Made by a program: the position numbers and the translations under genes
The notes under the pieces: generated by a model
What the model was told of the DNA's origin: nothing
The model's database searches: none
What the model saw: the letters and a program-made list of their open reading frames with translations, nothing else
Part shown: piece after piece, positions 24,929-33,373 of the stretch
How positions within the stretch are numbered: the first letter of the stretch is position 1
Layout of the letters: every line of letters begins with the position of its first letter
Origin: Pseudomonas fluorescens
Lineage (GTDB): Bacteria > Pseudomonadota > Gammaproteobacteria > Pseudomonadales > Pseudomonadaceae
Reading direction: 5' to 3'
NCBI RefSeq assembly: GCF_001648775.1
Contig: NZ_LVEJ01000029.1
Span: 62,001-126,000, forward strand
Length of the DNA: 64,000 nucleotides

Positions 24929-26293
24929 ATGAAAATAACAAAGAGTCTGTTCCACGCCGGTGTTCTGGGCCTGTCGCTGCTGGCGACCGGCGTCATGGCC
25001 GCGGTGCCTGCTGCCGAAGCCGACAAGCTGGGCAAGAGCCTGACCCCGATGGGCGCCGAAATGGCCGGTAATGCCGACGGTTCGATCCCGGCCTGGAAAC
25101 CGTTGCCGAAGAATGCCGGTTCGGTCGACAGCAAAGGTTTTCTGTCCAATCCGTATGCCAGTGAGCAGCCGCTGTTCACGATCACGGCAAAGGATGTCGA
25201 CAAGTACAAGGACAAGCTCGCGCCAGGCCAGTACGCGATGTTCAAGCGCTACCCGGACACCTTCAAGATGCCGGTCTATCCGTCCCATCGCGGTGCGACC
25301 GTGCCGGATGACGTATTCGCCGCGATCAAGAAAAACGCTACCACCACCAATCTGGTGTCCGGCGGCAACGGTCTGGAAAACTTCGAAACCGCCGTACCGT
25401 TCCCGATTCCGAAAAGCGGTGTGGAAGTGATCTGGAACCACATCACCCGCTATCGCGGCGGCAGCGTGACCCGTCTGGTGACCCAGGCCACACCTCAGCC
25501 GAACGGCTCGTTCAGCCTGGTGTACTTCCAGGATCAGTTCGTGTTCCGCGACAAGATGAAGGACTACGACCCGAAAAATCCGGGCAACATCCTGTTCTAC
25601 TTCAAGCAGAAAGTGACCGCGCCGGCGCGTCTGGCCGGTGGTGTGCTGTTGGTGCACGAGACACTCGACCAAGTGAAGGAGCCACGTTCGGCGTGGGTCT
25701 ACAACGCCGGTCAGCGTCGTGTGCGTCGGGCGCCACAAGTGTCTTATGACGGCCCGGGTACGGCGGCTGACGGTCTGCGTACCTCCGACAACCTCGACAT
25801 GTTCAACGGTGCACCGGATCGCTACGACTGGAAGCTCGAAGGCAAGAAAGAGATGTACATCGCCTCCGACAGTTACAAGCTCGACGATCCGAAACTGAAA
25901 TACGCCGACATCATCAAGGCCGGCCACATCAACCAGGATCTGGCGCGTTACGAGCTGCGTCGCGTCTGGCATGTGGTGGCAACCCTGAAGGAAGGTCAGC
26001 GCCACATCTACGCCAAACGTGACTTCTACATTGACGAAGACACCTGGCAAGCCGCCGTGATCGACCACTACGACGGTCGTGGCCAACTGTGGCGTGTGGC
26101 CGAGGCGCATGCCGAGAACTACTACGACAAGCAAGTGCCGTGGTATGCCCTCGAAACCCTCTACGACCTGCAGTCCGGCCGTTACCTGGCACTGGGCATG
26201 AAGAACGAAGAGAAGCAGGCGTATGACTTCGGCTTCACCGCCACCACCAGCGATTTCACCCCGGCCGCTCTGCGTCAGGACGGTGTTCGCTAA
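24929..26293 (+). CDS. DUF1329 periplasmic protein
   Basis: 454 residues. Signal peptide MKITKSLFHAGVLGLSLLAT ends near VMA-AVPAAEA; there is no Cys, so it is soluble periplasmic, not a lipoprotein. The N-terminal mature segment (ADKLGKSLTPMGAEMAGNAD) and the YPSHRGATVPDDVFAAIKKN and FSLVYFQDQFVFRD blocks are typical of the DUF1329 family. I recall this family as having a LolB/LolA-like half-barrel that could hold a lipid chain; that is inference. Cotranscribed with DUF1302. The pair likely moves or processes a fatty ester or acid across the outer membrane, with the acyl-CoA ligase upstream. A terminator follows. Confidence 0.87.
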   Translation: MKITKSLFHAGVLGLSLLATGVMAAVPAAEADKLGKSLTPMGAEMAGNADGSIPAWKPLPKNAGSVDSKGFLSNPYASEQPLFTITAKDVDKYKDKLAPGQYAMFKRYPDTFKMPVYPSHRGATVPDDVFAAIKKNATTTNLVSGGNGLENFETAVPFPIPKSGVEVIWNHITRYRGGSVTRLVTQATPQPNGSFSLVYFQDQFVFRDKMKDYDPKNPGNILFYFKQKVTAPARLAGGVLLVHETLDQVKEPRSAWVYNAGQRRVRRAPQVSYDGPGTAADGLRTSDNLDMFNGAPDRYDWKLEGKKEMYIASDSYKLDDPKLKYADIIKAGHINQDLARYELRRVWHVVATLKEGQRHIYAKRDFYIDEDTWQAAVIDHYDGRGQLWRVAEAHAENYYDKQVPWYALETLYDLQSGRYLALGMKNEEKQAYDFGFTATTSDFTPAALRQDGVR

Positions 26294-26323
26294 CCTGCTG
26301 TAACCCGAGGCCGAATCCTCGTG

Positions 26324-26355
26324 AAAACGCCCCGACCGGTTCGGGGCGTTTTTTT
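26324..26355 (+). terminator. Intrinsic terminator after DUF1329
   Basis: AAAACGCCCCGA, CCGGT loop, TCGGGGCGTTTTTTT: eight GC-rich pairs followed by seven T; it separates the DUF1302-DUF1329 genes from the LuxR-type regulator. Confidence 0.93.
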
Positions 26356-26468
26356 GCCTGTAGCCTTTTTGTAGCCATTTGTAGCAGCAACCTTCATAAC
26401 CGGTTCGTTTAAGGCTAGTCTGCGGACATCTGCAATGCCGCCAATAGCCATTCAAACAAGAGCCGGCC

Positions 26469-29204
26469 ATGACTGATCTGTCCCCACTTCCGGGTCCCGC
26501 AAGCGTTGCCGTCACGGCATTGGACGGGCGTTTTTTTCGCCCGCCGTTACCGGATGGATACGTGTTGCGCCCACGCCTTTGCGAGCGCCTGCAAGCCGGG
26601 CTCGGTGGACGCCTGTTGCTGGTCAGCGCCCCGGCGGGGTTCGGCAAGAGTTCGCTGGCGGTGGAGTTCTGTCAGAGTTTGCCGGTGCACTGGCAAAGTC
26701 TGTGGCTGGGGTTGAGCCCGCGTGACAGTGATCCCGGACGCTTTCTCGAGCGTTTGCTCGAAGGCTTGCAGGACTACTTTCCGCAACTGGGCAGTCGCGC
26801 ACTCGGCCTGCTGAAAATGCGTCAACGTCATCAGCCGTTTGCCTTTGAAGAATGGCTCGACGGCTTGCTCGATGAACTGACCCTGCACCTCGATCCCGGC
26901 GCGCCGCTGCTATTGGTGCTGGACGATTACCATCTTGCCCAAGGCCCGGTACTCGACCGTTGCCTGCAATTTTTCCTCAATCACTTGCCTGACGGCTTGC
27001 TGGTGATGGTCACCAGTCGCCAGCGCCCGGACTGGCATCTGGCGCGCTTGCGGCTGTCGCGACAGTTGCTCGAACTGCACGAGCAGGATCTGCGCCTGAC
27101 CCGTGACGAAGCCTTTACCTTGCTTGATCGCCACAGCACCTCACTGCGCGGCGAAGCGCTGGAAAATCTGATCCAGCGCAGCGAAGGCTGGGTCGCCGGG
27201 TTGCGTTTCTGGTTGTTGGCGGTGGCCGAAGCCGGCAGCGAGGCTGCTTTACCGCAGGCGCTGAATGGTGGGGAAGGGCTGATTCGCGATTACCTGCTCG
27301 AAGAAGTCATCGATTGCCTGCCGCCGGAAGTGCAGGCGTTTCTCTACGACACGGCCCCGCAAGAACGCTTTTGCAGTGAACTGTGCGACGCCGTGCGCGA
27401 AGCCCATGACAGCGCCGAGATTCTGCGTTTCCTGCTCGCGCATCAGGTCTTTCTGGTGCCGCTGGACGAGCACGGGCACTGGTATCGCTATCACCATCTG
27501 TTCTCGGATTTATTGCGCAGCCGACCCTTTGCCCAGGCGCTGGTGCCGACGGCCACGCTGCACTTGCGCGCCTGTCGCTGGTTCAATGCCCAAGGCCTGC
27601 TGGATGAGGCTGTGGAACAGGCGTTACGCGCAGGCCATCTCGATGTGGCAGCCAATCTGGTGCAGAACCTGTCCGAGGAGCAACTGCTCGCCGAGCAGAA
27701 TGTCGGCATGTTATTGCGCTGGAAAATGGACTTGCCTGACAGCCTGCTGATCAGCACGCCGCGTTTGATTGTGTTGTACAGCTGGGCGCTGGGGCTGGCG
27801 TGTCAGCTCGATGCTGCCGAAGAACTGTCCAGCCATTTGAGCCGCTTTCTGCCCGCACCCTCGGCGACGGCGCAGAAGTCGATGCTGGCCCAATGGCTGG
27901 CGCTGAGCGGGATCATTGCTCGTGGCCGTGGCCATCGCGAACTGACCTTGCGTTATTGCAGTGAAGCCCTCGAAAGCCTGCCGGCCAAGCGTTACGGTCA
28001 GCGGCTGATGTGTCTGTCGACGTTGTCCAATCTGGCCATTGCCGATGGCGATTTGTGGCGCGCTCGCGGCTTGAATCGCGAGTCGCTGGAGCTGGCGCAG
28101 CGCGTCGGCAATCCGTTGTTCGAGGCGCTGGCACATTACGACCGTGCGCGGGTTCTGCAATCGCGTGGCGAGATCGTCCGGGCGCTGGATGAAGTGCATC
28201 AGGGCCTGGAGCGCTTGCGCGGCTTGTCTGCACAACGGTTGTACGCGGTGCGTGCGCGCTTGACGTTGTATGAAGGGTTTCTGCTGGCGATGCGTTTGCA
28301 GCCGCAGGCCGCGCGTGTGCGTCTGCTCGCGGGGATCGGTGAAGCCCGAGCCTGCCGGGACATCAGCGTGTTGATCGGTCATTGCGTGATCGCCAGGCTG
28401 GACGGCGCCGCTGGCGAGTTCGCCAAGGCCTTCGCCGAGCTGGCCGAAGCCGAGCGCCTGATGCACATCTGGGACGTGCCACCGATTTACTATCTGGCGA
28501 TGATCACGCTGGTCAAATGCGAATTGTGGCTGGCGCAGGGGCGCACTGATCTGGCCGAAGCATGGTTGGCGCGACTCGGGCAAACCTATACCGGTGAGCG
28601 CGCGGCAGCGGCGCCGGAGTTTCATCCGCAATTGCCGTTGCATGTCGAATTGCAGCAGGCACTGCTCGACATGATTCAAGGGCAACCGATGCTCGCTGAA
28701 GGGCGCTTGACTGTGCTGCATGAAAACGGTCAGCAAACCGGACGGCAGTTGCTCAGTGTGATGGCGTTGACGCAAAAAGTGGCGTTGCTGCTGGCGACCG
28801 CTCGTGAACCGGAAGCTCGCAAGGTGCTGGCTCAGGCACTGGAGGCTGCCAATGGCGGCGTGCTGCAACCGTTTGATGGCTTGTTCAAGGAGCATCCGCA
28901 CTGGATGCGCGGACAACTGACGCTGATCTCGCAACATCCGGTCGGGCAACAATTGCTGGAGCTCTTTCCGGCGACCGAGGTCCGCCCCACCGTCGAGTGT
29001 TCAGCAACTGAGCAGTTGAGCAGTCGAGAACTGGCAGTCCTGCGATTGATTGCTCAAGGGTGTTCGAATCAGGAAATCAGCGAGCAACTGTTCATTTCGC
29101 TGCACACGGTGAAAACCCATGCCAGCCATATCAACAGCAAACTGGGGGTCGAGCGGCGTACGCAGGCCGTGGCGCGCGCCAAGGCGCTGGGCGTACTGAG
29201 TTGA
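26469..29204 (+). CDS. Large LuxR-family regulator (MalT-like STAND ATPase)
   Basis: 911 residues. Walker A LVSAPAGFGKSSLAVEF at 51-67 and a Walker B-like LLLVLDDYHLA near 155 form a STAND-type nucleotide-binding domain; the middle is helical repeats (TPR-like); the C-terminus has a LuxR helix-turn-helix, LSSRELAVLRLIAQGCSNQE ... TVKTHASHINSKLGV, at about 850-900. Such proteins (MalT, AlkS) bind a small ligand and ATP, oligomerise and activate transcription. Its place right after the DUF1302-DUF1329 pair suggests it controls them and perhaps the acyl-CoA ligase. Ligand unknown; an alkyl compound or fatty acid derivative is plausible by analogy to AlkS. Confidence 0.88.
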   Translation: MTDLSPLPGPASVAVTALDGRFFRPPLPDGYVLRPRLCERLQAGLGGRLLLVSAPAGFGKSSLAVEFCQSLPVHWQSLWLGLSPRDSDPGRFLERLLEGLQDYFPQLGSRALGLLKMRQRHQPFAFEEWLDGLLDELTLHLDPGAPLLLVLDDYHLAQGPVLDRCLQFFLNHLPDGLLVMVTSRQRPDWHLARLRLSRQLLELHEQDLRLTRDEAFTLLDRHSTSLRGEALENLIQRSEGWVAGLRFWLLAVAEAGSEAALPQALNGGEGLIRDYLLEEVIDCLPPEVQAFLYDTAPQERFCSELCDAVREAHDSAEILRFLLAHQVFLVPLDEHGHWYRYHHLFSDLLRSRPFAQALVPTATLHLRACRWFNAQGLLDEAVEQALRAGHLDVAANLVQNLSEEQLLAEQNVGMLLRWKMDLPDSLLISTPRLIVLYSWALGLACQLDAAEELSSHLSRFLPAPSATAQKSMLAQWLALSGIIARGRGHRELTLRYCSEALESLPAKRYGQRLMCLSTLSNLAIADGDLWRARGLNRESLELAQRVGNPLFEALAHYDRARVLQSRGEIVRALDEVHQGLERLRGLSAQRLYAVRARLTLYEGFLLAMRLQPQAARVRLLAGIGEARACRDISVLIGHCVIARLDGAAGEFAKAFAELAEAERLMHIWDVPPIYYLAMITLVKCELWLAQGRTDLAEAWLARLGQTYTGERAAAAPEFHPQLPLHVELQQALLDMIQGQPMLAEGRLTVLHENGQQTGRQLLSVMALTQKVALLLATAREPEARKVLAQALEAANGGVLQPFDGLFKEHPHWMRGQLTLISQHPVGQQLLELFPATEVRPTVECSATEQLSSRELAVLRLIAQGCSNQEISEQLFISLHTVKTHASHINSKLGVERRTQAVARAKALGVLS

Positions 29205-29223
29205 ACAAAAGCGCTGCATGCTG

Positions 29224-29262
29224 AAAAACAAACGCCCCGAACCAGTCGGGGCGTTTGTTTTG
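29224..29262. terminator. Bidirectional intrinsic terminator
   Basis: AAAACAAACGCCCCGA ... TCGGGGCGTTTGTTTT: a 14-pair stem with A- and T-rich flanks, between the LuxR-type gene and the convergent metalloprotease gene. Confidence 0.92.
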
Positions 29263-29310
29263 TGGTGCCCGGTCCATTCTGCAGACCGGGTCATGCGTGT
29301 GCGATAAGCG

Positions 29311-30810
29311 TCAGGCCACCAGATCGTTGGCACTGAAGCTGTTCACACCGACCAGCTGGATTTCAAAGTCCGCGCCGACATTGCCGCTGACATTACCCGA
29401 CAGCACGTGATCGACGAAACGCAATTGACCGGCACCGGTGAAGTCATTGGCGCCGATGAAGGTGAAGGCGTCCATGCCGCCTTGCAGCAGATTGGCATCA
29501 AATTTCGTCAGGTCGATCTTGTCACCCTGCAGACTGTTGAAGTCGGTGATGACATCACGGTTGATGCCCAGGCCCATGTCACTGCGTGAGCTGAACACAA
29601 AGGTATCGGCACCGGCGCCACCGGTGAGGGTATCGATACCCGCACCGCCGTCCAGAATGTTATTGCCGGCATTGCCGTAAATGGCATTGTTCAGCGCGTT
29701 ACCTGTGCCCTTGGTGGCCGCGCCGACGAGGGTCAGAACCTCGACGTTGGCTCCCAGGGTGTAGTCAACATACGAGTAAACGGTATCGATTTCCGAAAGC
29801 GAGGTGCCGGTTTCGGTCACCACGTCGCCGATGTTGTCGACAATGTAAGTGTCGTTGCCTGCTCCGCCAATCATGGTGTCGGCGCCGGCCAAGCCGTTCA
29901 GGAAGTTGTCCAGCGAGTTACCGGTCAAAGTGTCATCGAAGTTGGAGCCAGTGGCGTTTTCGATTTTGGCACCGTAGGCAATCGCCAGGCCCTGGTTGAA
30001 GTCGTTGCCACCTTGGTCGGTAAATACCTTGCCGATTTTGCTGTATTGACCTTCATTGAGGTTGATCGACACGGCTACAAGTTGGTTACTGGCGTCAATC
30101 GTGTCGTTGCCGCCGGCATCCCAGATAGTCTCGAAAATAGACTGGTTGGGCGCCCATGAATAATTGTTGTTGCCGGTCATCCAATAGCTGTTGATGCCGT
30201 AAAGACTCTGTATCGCCAGGATGTCGAGTACCATCGGCGTGGTCGGCAGATAAGAATAATTGTTGTTGTAACTCATGACGGTGAAAGCGACGTCATCGAG
30301 TGACGAATCAAGGGTTAACTTGTTGTTGCTGGACGGTGTGAACGGATGTTTCAGCCCAATGGCATGACCGATCTCATGGACAAATGTCATGAAGTCGTAG
30401 GTACCTTTGCCGGGCGCAGGATCGTTGGTATTCGGCCCGATCCAGACATCGCCACCGTTGGGGGGCTCGGAGGGCGTATACGCCCATGCTGCCGAGTCGG
30501 CATCCAGAAGCGAGTAGCCGCCGAAACGCATGTCGCCTACGCTGTTAGACGTTTCAGTGGTGAGTTGGAAGGTGATGTTGGCTACGGCCGACCACGTGTC
30601 CAGCGCACTCATAACGCCCAACTGCTGCGCGCCTGTCAGAGCATAGGCCGCTTTGTACTCGTTATCGGCGCTGTAGTTGATCGCAAATACAGAAACACCT
30701 GGCACGACGAAGCTGTAAGTAAGACTGGTCACTGCATTCGGGGAATACCACTTGGTGCTTTCCCATTTATAGCCGGAAATGAGGCTGTCGACAGGAGCTA
30801 CCCCTGTCAA
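29311..30810 (-). CDS. M10 serralysin-type RTX metalloprotease, start probably frameshifted
   Basis: 499 residues from an unlikely TTG with no ribosome site. Catalytic zinc motif HEIGHAIGLKH near residues 144-154 and Met-turn VMSYNNN about 35 residues later. The C-terminal half has RTX calcium repeats (GLAGADTMIGGAGNDTY; GNAGNNILDGGAGIDTLTGG), then a secretion domain (DVITDFNSLQGDKIDLTKF) ending DLVA. Type I secretion is expected, but no ABC/MFP/TolC genes are nearby. An ATG at 30851 with AGGA seven bases upstream is one base out of frame; adding one base would give M-P-T-P-Y-W-Y-T-D-T-W-S joined to this frame. Either a frameshift mutation, a sequencing error or coupled translation. Confidence 0.82.
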   Translation of the reverse strand: MTGVAPVDSLISGYKWESTKWYSPNAVTSLTYSFVVPGVSVFAINYSADNEYKAAYALTGAQQLGVMSALDTWSAVANITFQLTTETSNSVGDMRFGGYSLLDADSAAWAYTPSEPPNGGDVWIGPNTNDPAPGKGTYDFMTFVHEIGHAIGLKHPFTPSSNNKLTLDSSLDDVAFTVMSYNNNYSYLPTTPMVLDILAIQSLYGINSYWMTGNNNYSWAPNQSIFETIWDAGGNDTIDASNQLVAVSINLNEGQYSKIGKVFTDQGGNDFNQGLAIAYGAKIENATGSNFDDTLTGNSLDNFLNGLAGADTMIGGAGNDTYIVDNIGDVVTETGTSLSEIDTVYSYVDYTLGANVEVLTLVGAATKGTGNALNNAIYGNAGNNILDGGAGIDTLTGGAGADTFVFSSRSDMGLGINRDVITDFNSLQGDKIDLTKFDANLLQGGMDAFTFIGANDFTGAGQLRFVDHVLSGNVSGNVGADFEIQLVGVNSFSANDLVA

Positions 30811-31050
30811 TGAAGCGGACCAGGTGTCGGTGTACCAGTAGGGCGTGGCATGAAGAATTCCTGAATTAGGCTGCGGCCCTTCCCGAAATGTGGCCGCTAC
30901 AAGGTTTGATTTTGCACGAAAAAAAACAGCTTTGACATTATATAGCCACTATTTTCCGATTGATGGCGTCAAAAAACTGACCGGGCGATATGTATCGGCG
31001 TGTGAAGTAGAATCTTGAAGTCACCTTCATGCCTTTAGTTCAGGATCCCT

Positions 31051-31695
31051 ATGACCGTTCCGAATTCAGCGCTCATCCGCGAAACCTTCCCCGTCGGACC
31101 GCTTCAGTGCAACTGCACCATCATCGGCGACCCGATCACGAAAAAAGCCATCGTCGTCGATCCGGGCGGCAACCCCGATCTGATCATGGCGCGTCTTGAT
31201 GCTCTTGGTTTGAAGGTGGTCAGCATCATTCATACCCACGCGCACCTCGATCATTTCCTGGCTTCCGGGCAGATGAAGGAAAAGACTGGCGCGACCCTGC
31301 ATCTGCATAAAGAAGATCAGTTCCTCTGGGACAACCTTGAGATGCAATGCCAGATGTTCGGTGTGCCTTATACGCCTGTGCCTTCGCCAGATCGCTGGTT
31401 GAGCGACGATGAAGAGCTGGCCTGTGGTTGCGGCGTCGCGCTGCACACGCCGGGGCATACACCCGGTTCCATGAGCTTTTGGTTTTCCGAGGCTAAGCTG
31501 TTGATTGCCGGCGACACGCTGTTTCGTCGCGGAGTAGGACGCACGGACTTGTGGGGCGGTGATCAGGCGACCATCGTGCGTTCGATCAAGCAGCGGCTGT
31601 ACACCCTGGACGAAGACGCTACGGTCATTGCCGGGCATGGTCCGGATACGCGTCTGGGCGATGAGATGCGCGAAAATCCTTTCGTGCGGGCCTAA
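31051..31695 (+). CDS. MBL-fold hydrolase (glyoxalase II-like)
   Basis: 214 residues. The metallo-beta-lactamase metal motif THAHLDHFLASG (HxHxDH) lies near residue 55, with further ligands at HTPGHTPGSMSFW and the aspartate in LIAGDTLFRRGVGRTDLWGG, and the last His in VIAGHGPDTRLG. The arrangement is that of the GloB/YcbL group, so a thioester hydrolase acting on a glutathione or related thioester is the best guess. YcbL-type enzymes are about this length (glyoxalase II proper is about 255), so YcbL-like is preferred. Cytosolic, monocistronic. Confidence 0.88.
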   Translation: MTVPNSALIRETFPVGPLQCNCTIIGDPITKKAIVVDPGGNPDLIMARLDALGLKVVSIIHTHAHLDHFLASGQMKEKTGATLHLHKEDQFLWDNLEMQCQMFGVPYTPVPSPDRWLSDDEELACGCGVALHTPGHTPGSMSFWFSEAKLLIAGDTLFRRGVGRTDLWGGDQATIVRSIKQRLYTLDEDATVIAGHGPDTRLGDEMRENPFVRA

Positions 31696-31812
31696 ATATT
31701 TTGTCACGAGTGTGCGGCGGAATTTTTGCGCATAGTCATGATCCAACGCCCGCAGAGGTTTATTGCCAAACGACCGCTGCACCAAAAAATGCAGAAACAG
31801 TAGGAGCTCCTC

Positions 31813-32550
31813 ATGTTCACCACGCGTCGTTTGATTATTGTCGCTACTGCCGTGGCCTTGCTGTCCGGCTGCGCCTCGCCTAACCCGTATGACAATCAAG
31901 GCCAGGCTGACAGCGGCTCTCAAGGCATGAGCAAAACCGCCAAATACGGCGGCCTCGGCGCTCTGGCCGGTGCGCTCGCCGGTGCTGCCATCGACCACAA
32001 CAACCGCGGCAAAGGGGCCTTGATCGGCGCCGCCGTGGTGGGTGCATCCGCTGCCGGTTACGGTTATTACGCCGACCAGCAAGAAAAGAAACTGCGCGCG
32101 AGCATGGCCAACACCGGCGTTGAAGTGCAGCGCCAGGGCGATCAGATCAAGCTGATCATGCCGGGCAACATCACCTTCGCTACCGATTCAGCGAACATCG
32201 CTCCCAGCTTCTATCAGCCGCTGAACAACCTCGCGGGCTCGCTGAAAGAGTTCAGTCAGAACCAGATTGAAATCGTCGGCTACACCGACAGCACCGGCAG
32301 CCGTCAGCACAACATGGACCTGTCGCAGCGTCGTGCGCAGAGCGTAGCGACCTACCTGACCTCGCAAGGCGTCAGCGGTGCCAACCTGTCGGCGCGTGGC
32401 GCCGGCCCGGATAACCCGATTGCCAGCAACGGTGATGTGAATGGCCGGGCGCAGAATCGTCGGGTTGAAGTCAACCTGAAAGCGATTCCGGGCCAGCAGT
32501 ACGGTGGTCAGCAGCAACCGCAGCCGGGTACGGTTCAGCAGTATCCGTAA
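31813..32550 (+). CDS. OmpA-family lipoprotein with glycine zipper
   Basis: 245 residues. Lipoprotein signal with LLSGC (Cys at about residue 20). A glycine-zipper stretch (GGLGALAGALAGAAID, then ALIGAAVVGASAAGYGYY) lies near residues 45-85. The C-terminal OmpA-like peptidoglycan-binding domain includes ITFATDSANI, NMDLSQRRAQSVATYL and GRAQNRRVEVNL. It would anchor the outer membrane to peptidoglycan, like YiaD of E. coli. The tail is Gln-rich. GTAGGAGCTCCTC precedes the ATG. Confidence 0.93.
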   Translation: MFTTRRLIIVATAVALLSGCASPNPYDNQGQADSGSQGMSKTAKYGGLGALAGALAGAAIDHNNRGKGALIGAAVVGASAAGYGYYADQQEKKLRASMANTGVEVQRQGDQIKLIMPGNITFATDSANIAPSFYQPLNNLAGSLKEFSQNQIEIVGYTDSTGSRQHNMDLSQRRAQSVATYLTSQGVSGANLSARGAGPDNPIASNGDVNGRAQNRRVEVNLKAIPGQQYGGQQQPQPGTVQQYP

Positions 32551-32568
32551 CGGAATGGCTGAATGAAG

Positions 32569-32600
32569 AAATGCCCGATCCGCTGATCGGGCATTTTTTT
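32569..32600 (+). terminator. Intrinsic terminator after the OmpA-family gene
   Basis: AAATGCCCGATC, GCT loop, GATCGGGCATTTTTTT; about ten pairs followed by seven T. Confidence 0.92.
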
Positions 32601-32620
32601 GTTTGGCCTGTGCCGGCCTC

Positions 32621-32712
32621 TTCGCGAGCAGGCTCGCTCCCACAGGTATTGATGGTGTACACAAGATTTGTGTTCCACATCTAACCCTGTGGGAGCGAGC
32701 CTGCTCGCGAAG
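32621..32712. repeat. REP inverted pair
   Basis: Copies at 32621-32644 (TTCGCGAGCAGGCTCGCTCC) and 32688-32712 (inverse), about 43 bp apart. Enclosed by terminators on both sides between the convergent OmpA-family and yhcB-like genes. Confidence 0.93.
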
Positions 32713-32744
32713 GGGCCATTACAAACACCGAAGATTGCAGATAC

Positions 32745-32786
32745 AAAAAAGCCCCCGGACAACCGAATTGTCCGGGGGCTTTTTTA
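32745..32786 (-). terminator. Intrinsic terminator after the yhcB-like gene
   Basis: AAAAAAGCCCCCGGACAA ... TTGTCCGGGGGCTTTTTT: about 12 pairs with A and T tails. It also reads as a terminator on the plus strand, but its closest gene is the minus-strand yhcB-like one. Confidence 0.92.
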
Positions 32787-32800
32787 TCAGCGAAGGCTGA

Positions 32801-33235
32801 TTACTTCTTCAAACCATAATGCTCATCGAGCATGCCCGGCGAGTTCGGGGTCTTCGGCGCGTAATCACGCGGTGGTTCCTGATCGCGCGGTGGCGTCAGG
32901 CGTTCACGTGGCGCCACTGCCGCGTCGGCGTGCAGGGCAGCGATCAGGCGCTGGCGGGTCTGCTCGTCCAGGGCCAGACGATTGGCGCCCTCGGCGAGAT
33001 GATCCTGCACTTCCTGATAGCTCTGGGTCAGTTTCTTGACCAGCATCGCGGTGCTGTTGAAGTGGGTGACCACCTCGTTTTGATAACTGTCGAAACGCTC
33101 CTGGATATCATCCAGTTGACGCTGCGTACGGCTTGGCGCGGCGTTCGGCGCAACGCGCGCGATCAGGAATCCAATGGCGACACCCACAACCAGGGCAAGA
33201 GTCGGTAACAACCAAACTAAGAGCGAGTGTTCCAC
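32801..33235 (-). CDS. YhcB/ZapG-family cell-envelope protein (DUF1043)
   Basis: 144 residues from a GTG. An N-terminal transmembrane helix (SLLVWLLPTLALVVGVAIGF) leads into a coiled coil (RQLDDIQERFDSYQNEVVTH, STAMLVKKLTQSYQEVQDHL) and a disordered Pro/Arg-rich tail. This is the DUF1043 protein YhcB (ZapG), linked in E. coli to division and envelope growth. Divergent from the hydrolase gene. In P. aeruginosa the same neighbour order (yhcB, hydrolase, trpS, zapE) is, from memory, conserved. Confidence 0.9.
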   Translation of the reverse strand: MEHSLLVWLLPTLALVVGVAIGFLIARVAPNAAPSRTQRQLDDIQERFDSYQNEVVTHFNSTAMLVKKLTQSYQEVQDHLAEGANRLALDEQTRQRLIAALHADAAVAPRERLTPPRDQEPPRDYAPKTPNSPGMLDEHYGLKK

Positions 33236-33373
33236 GAGTCCTTCCTCTATAAACGGCTTTGCTTTACGTTAACGGCTCGAACCTGCGCTGTATACCGCGA
33301 TTCACTCGCAATAGATTGGCACAGACAATTTGCTAGACGAGTCGACCCGATTCGAGGTCACGGAGTTCCTTCC

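Noticed and set aside
23645..26647. 1000-codon open frame on the minus strand across DUF1302, DUF1329 and the start of the LuxR gene
   Set aside because: It is antisense to three well-supported genes, has low-complexity His/Val/Arg-rich translation and no ribosome site; long antisense frames are common in high-GC3 DNA.
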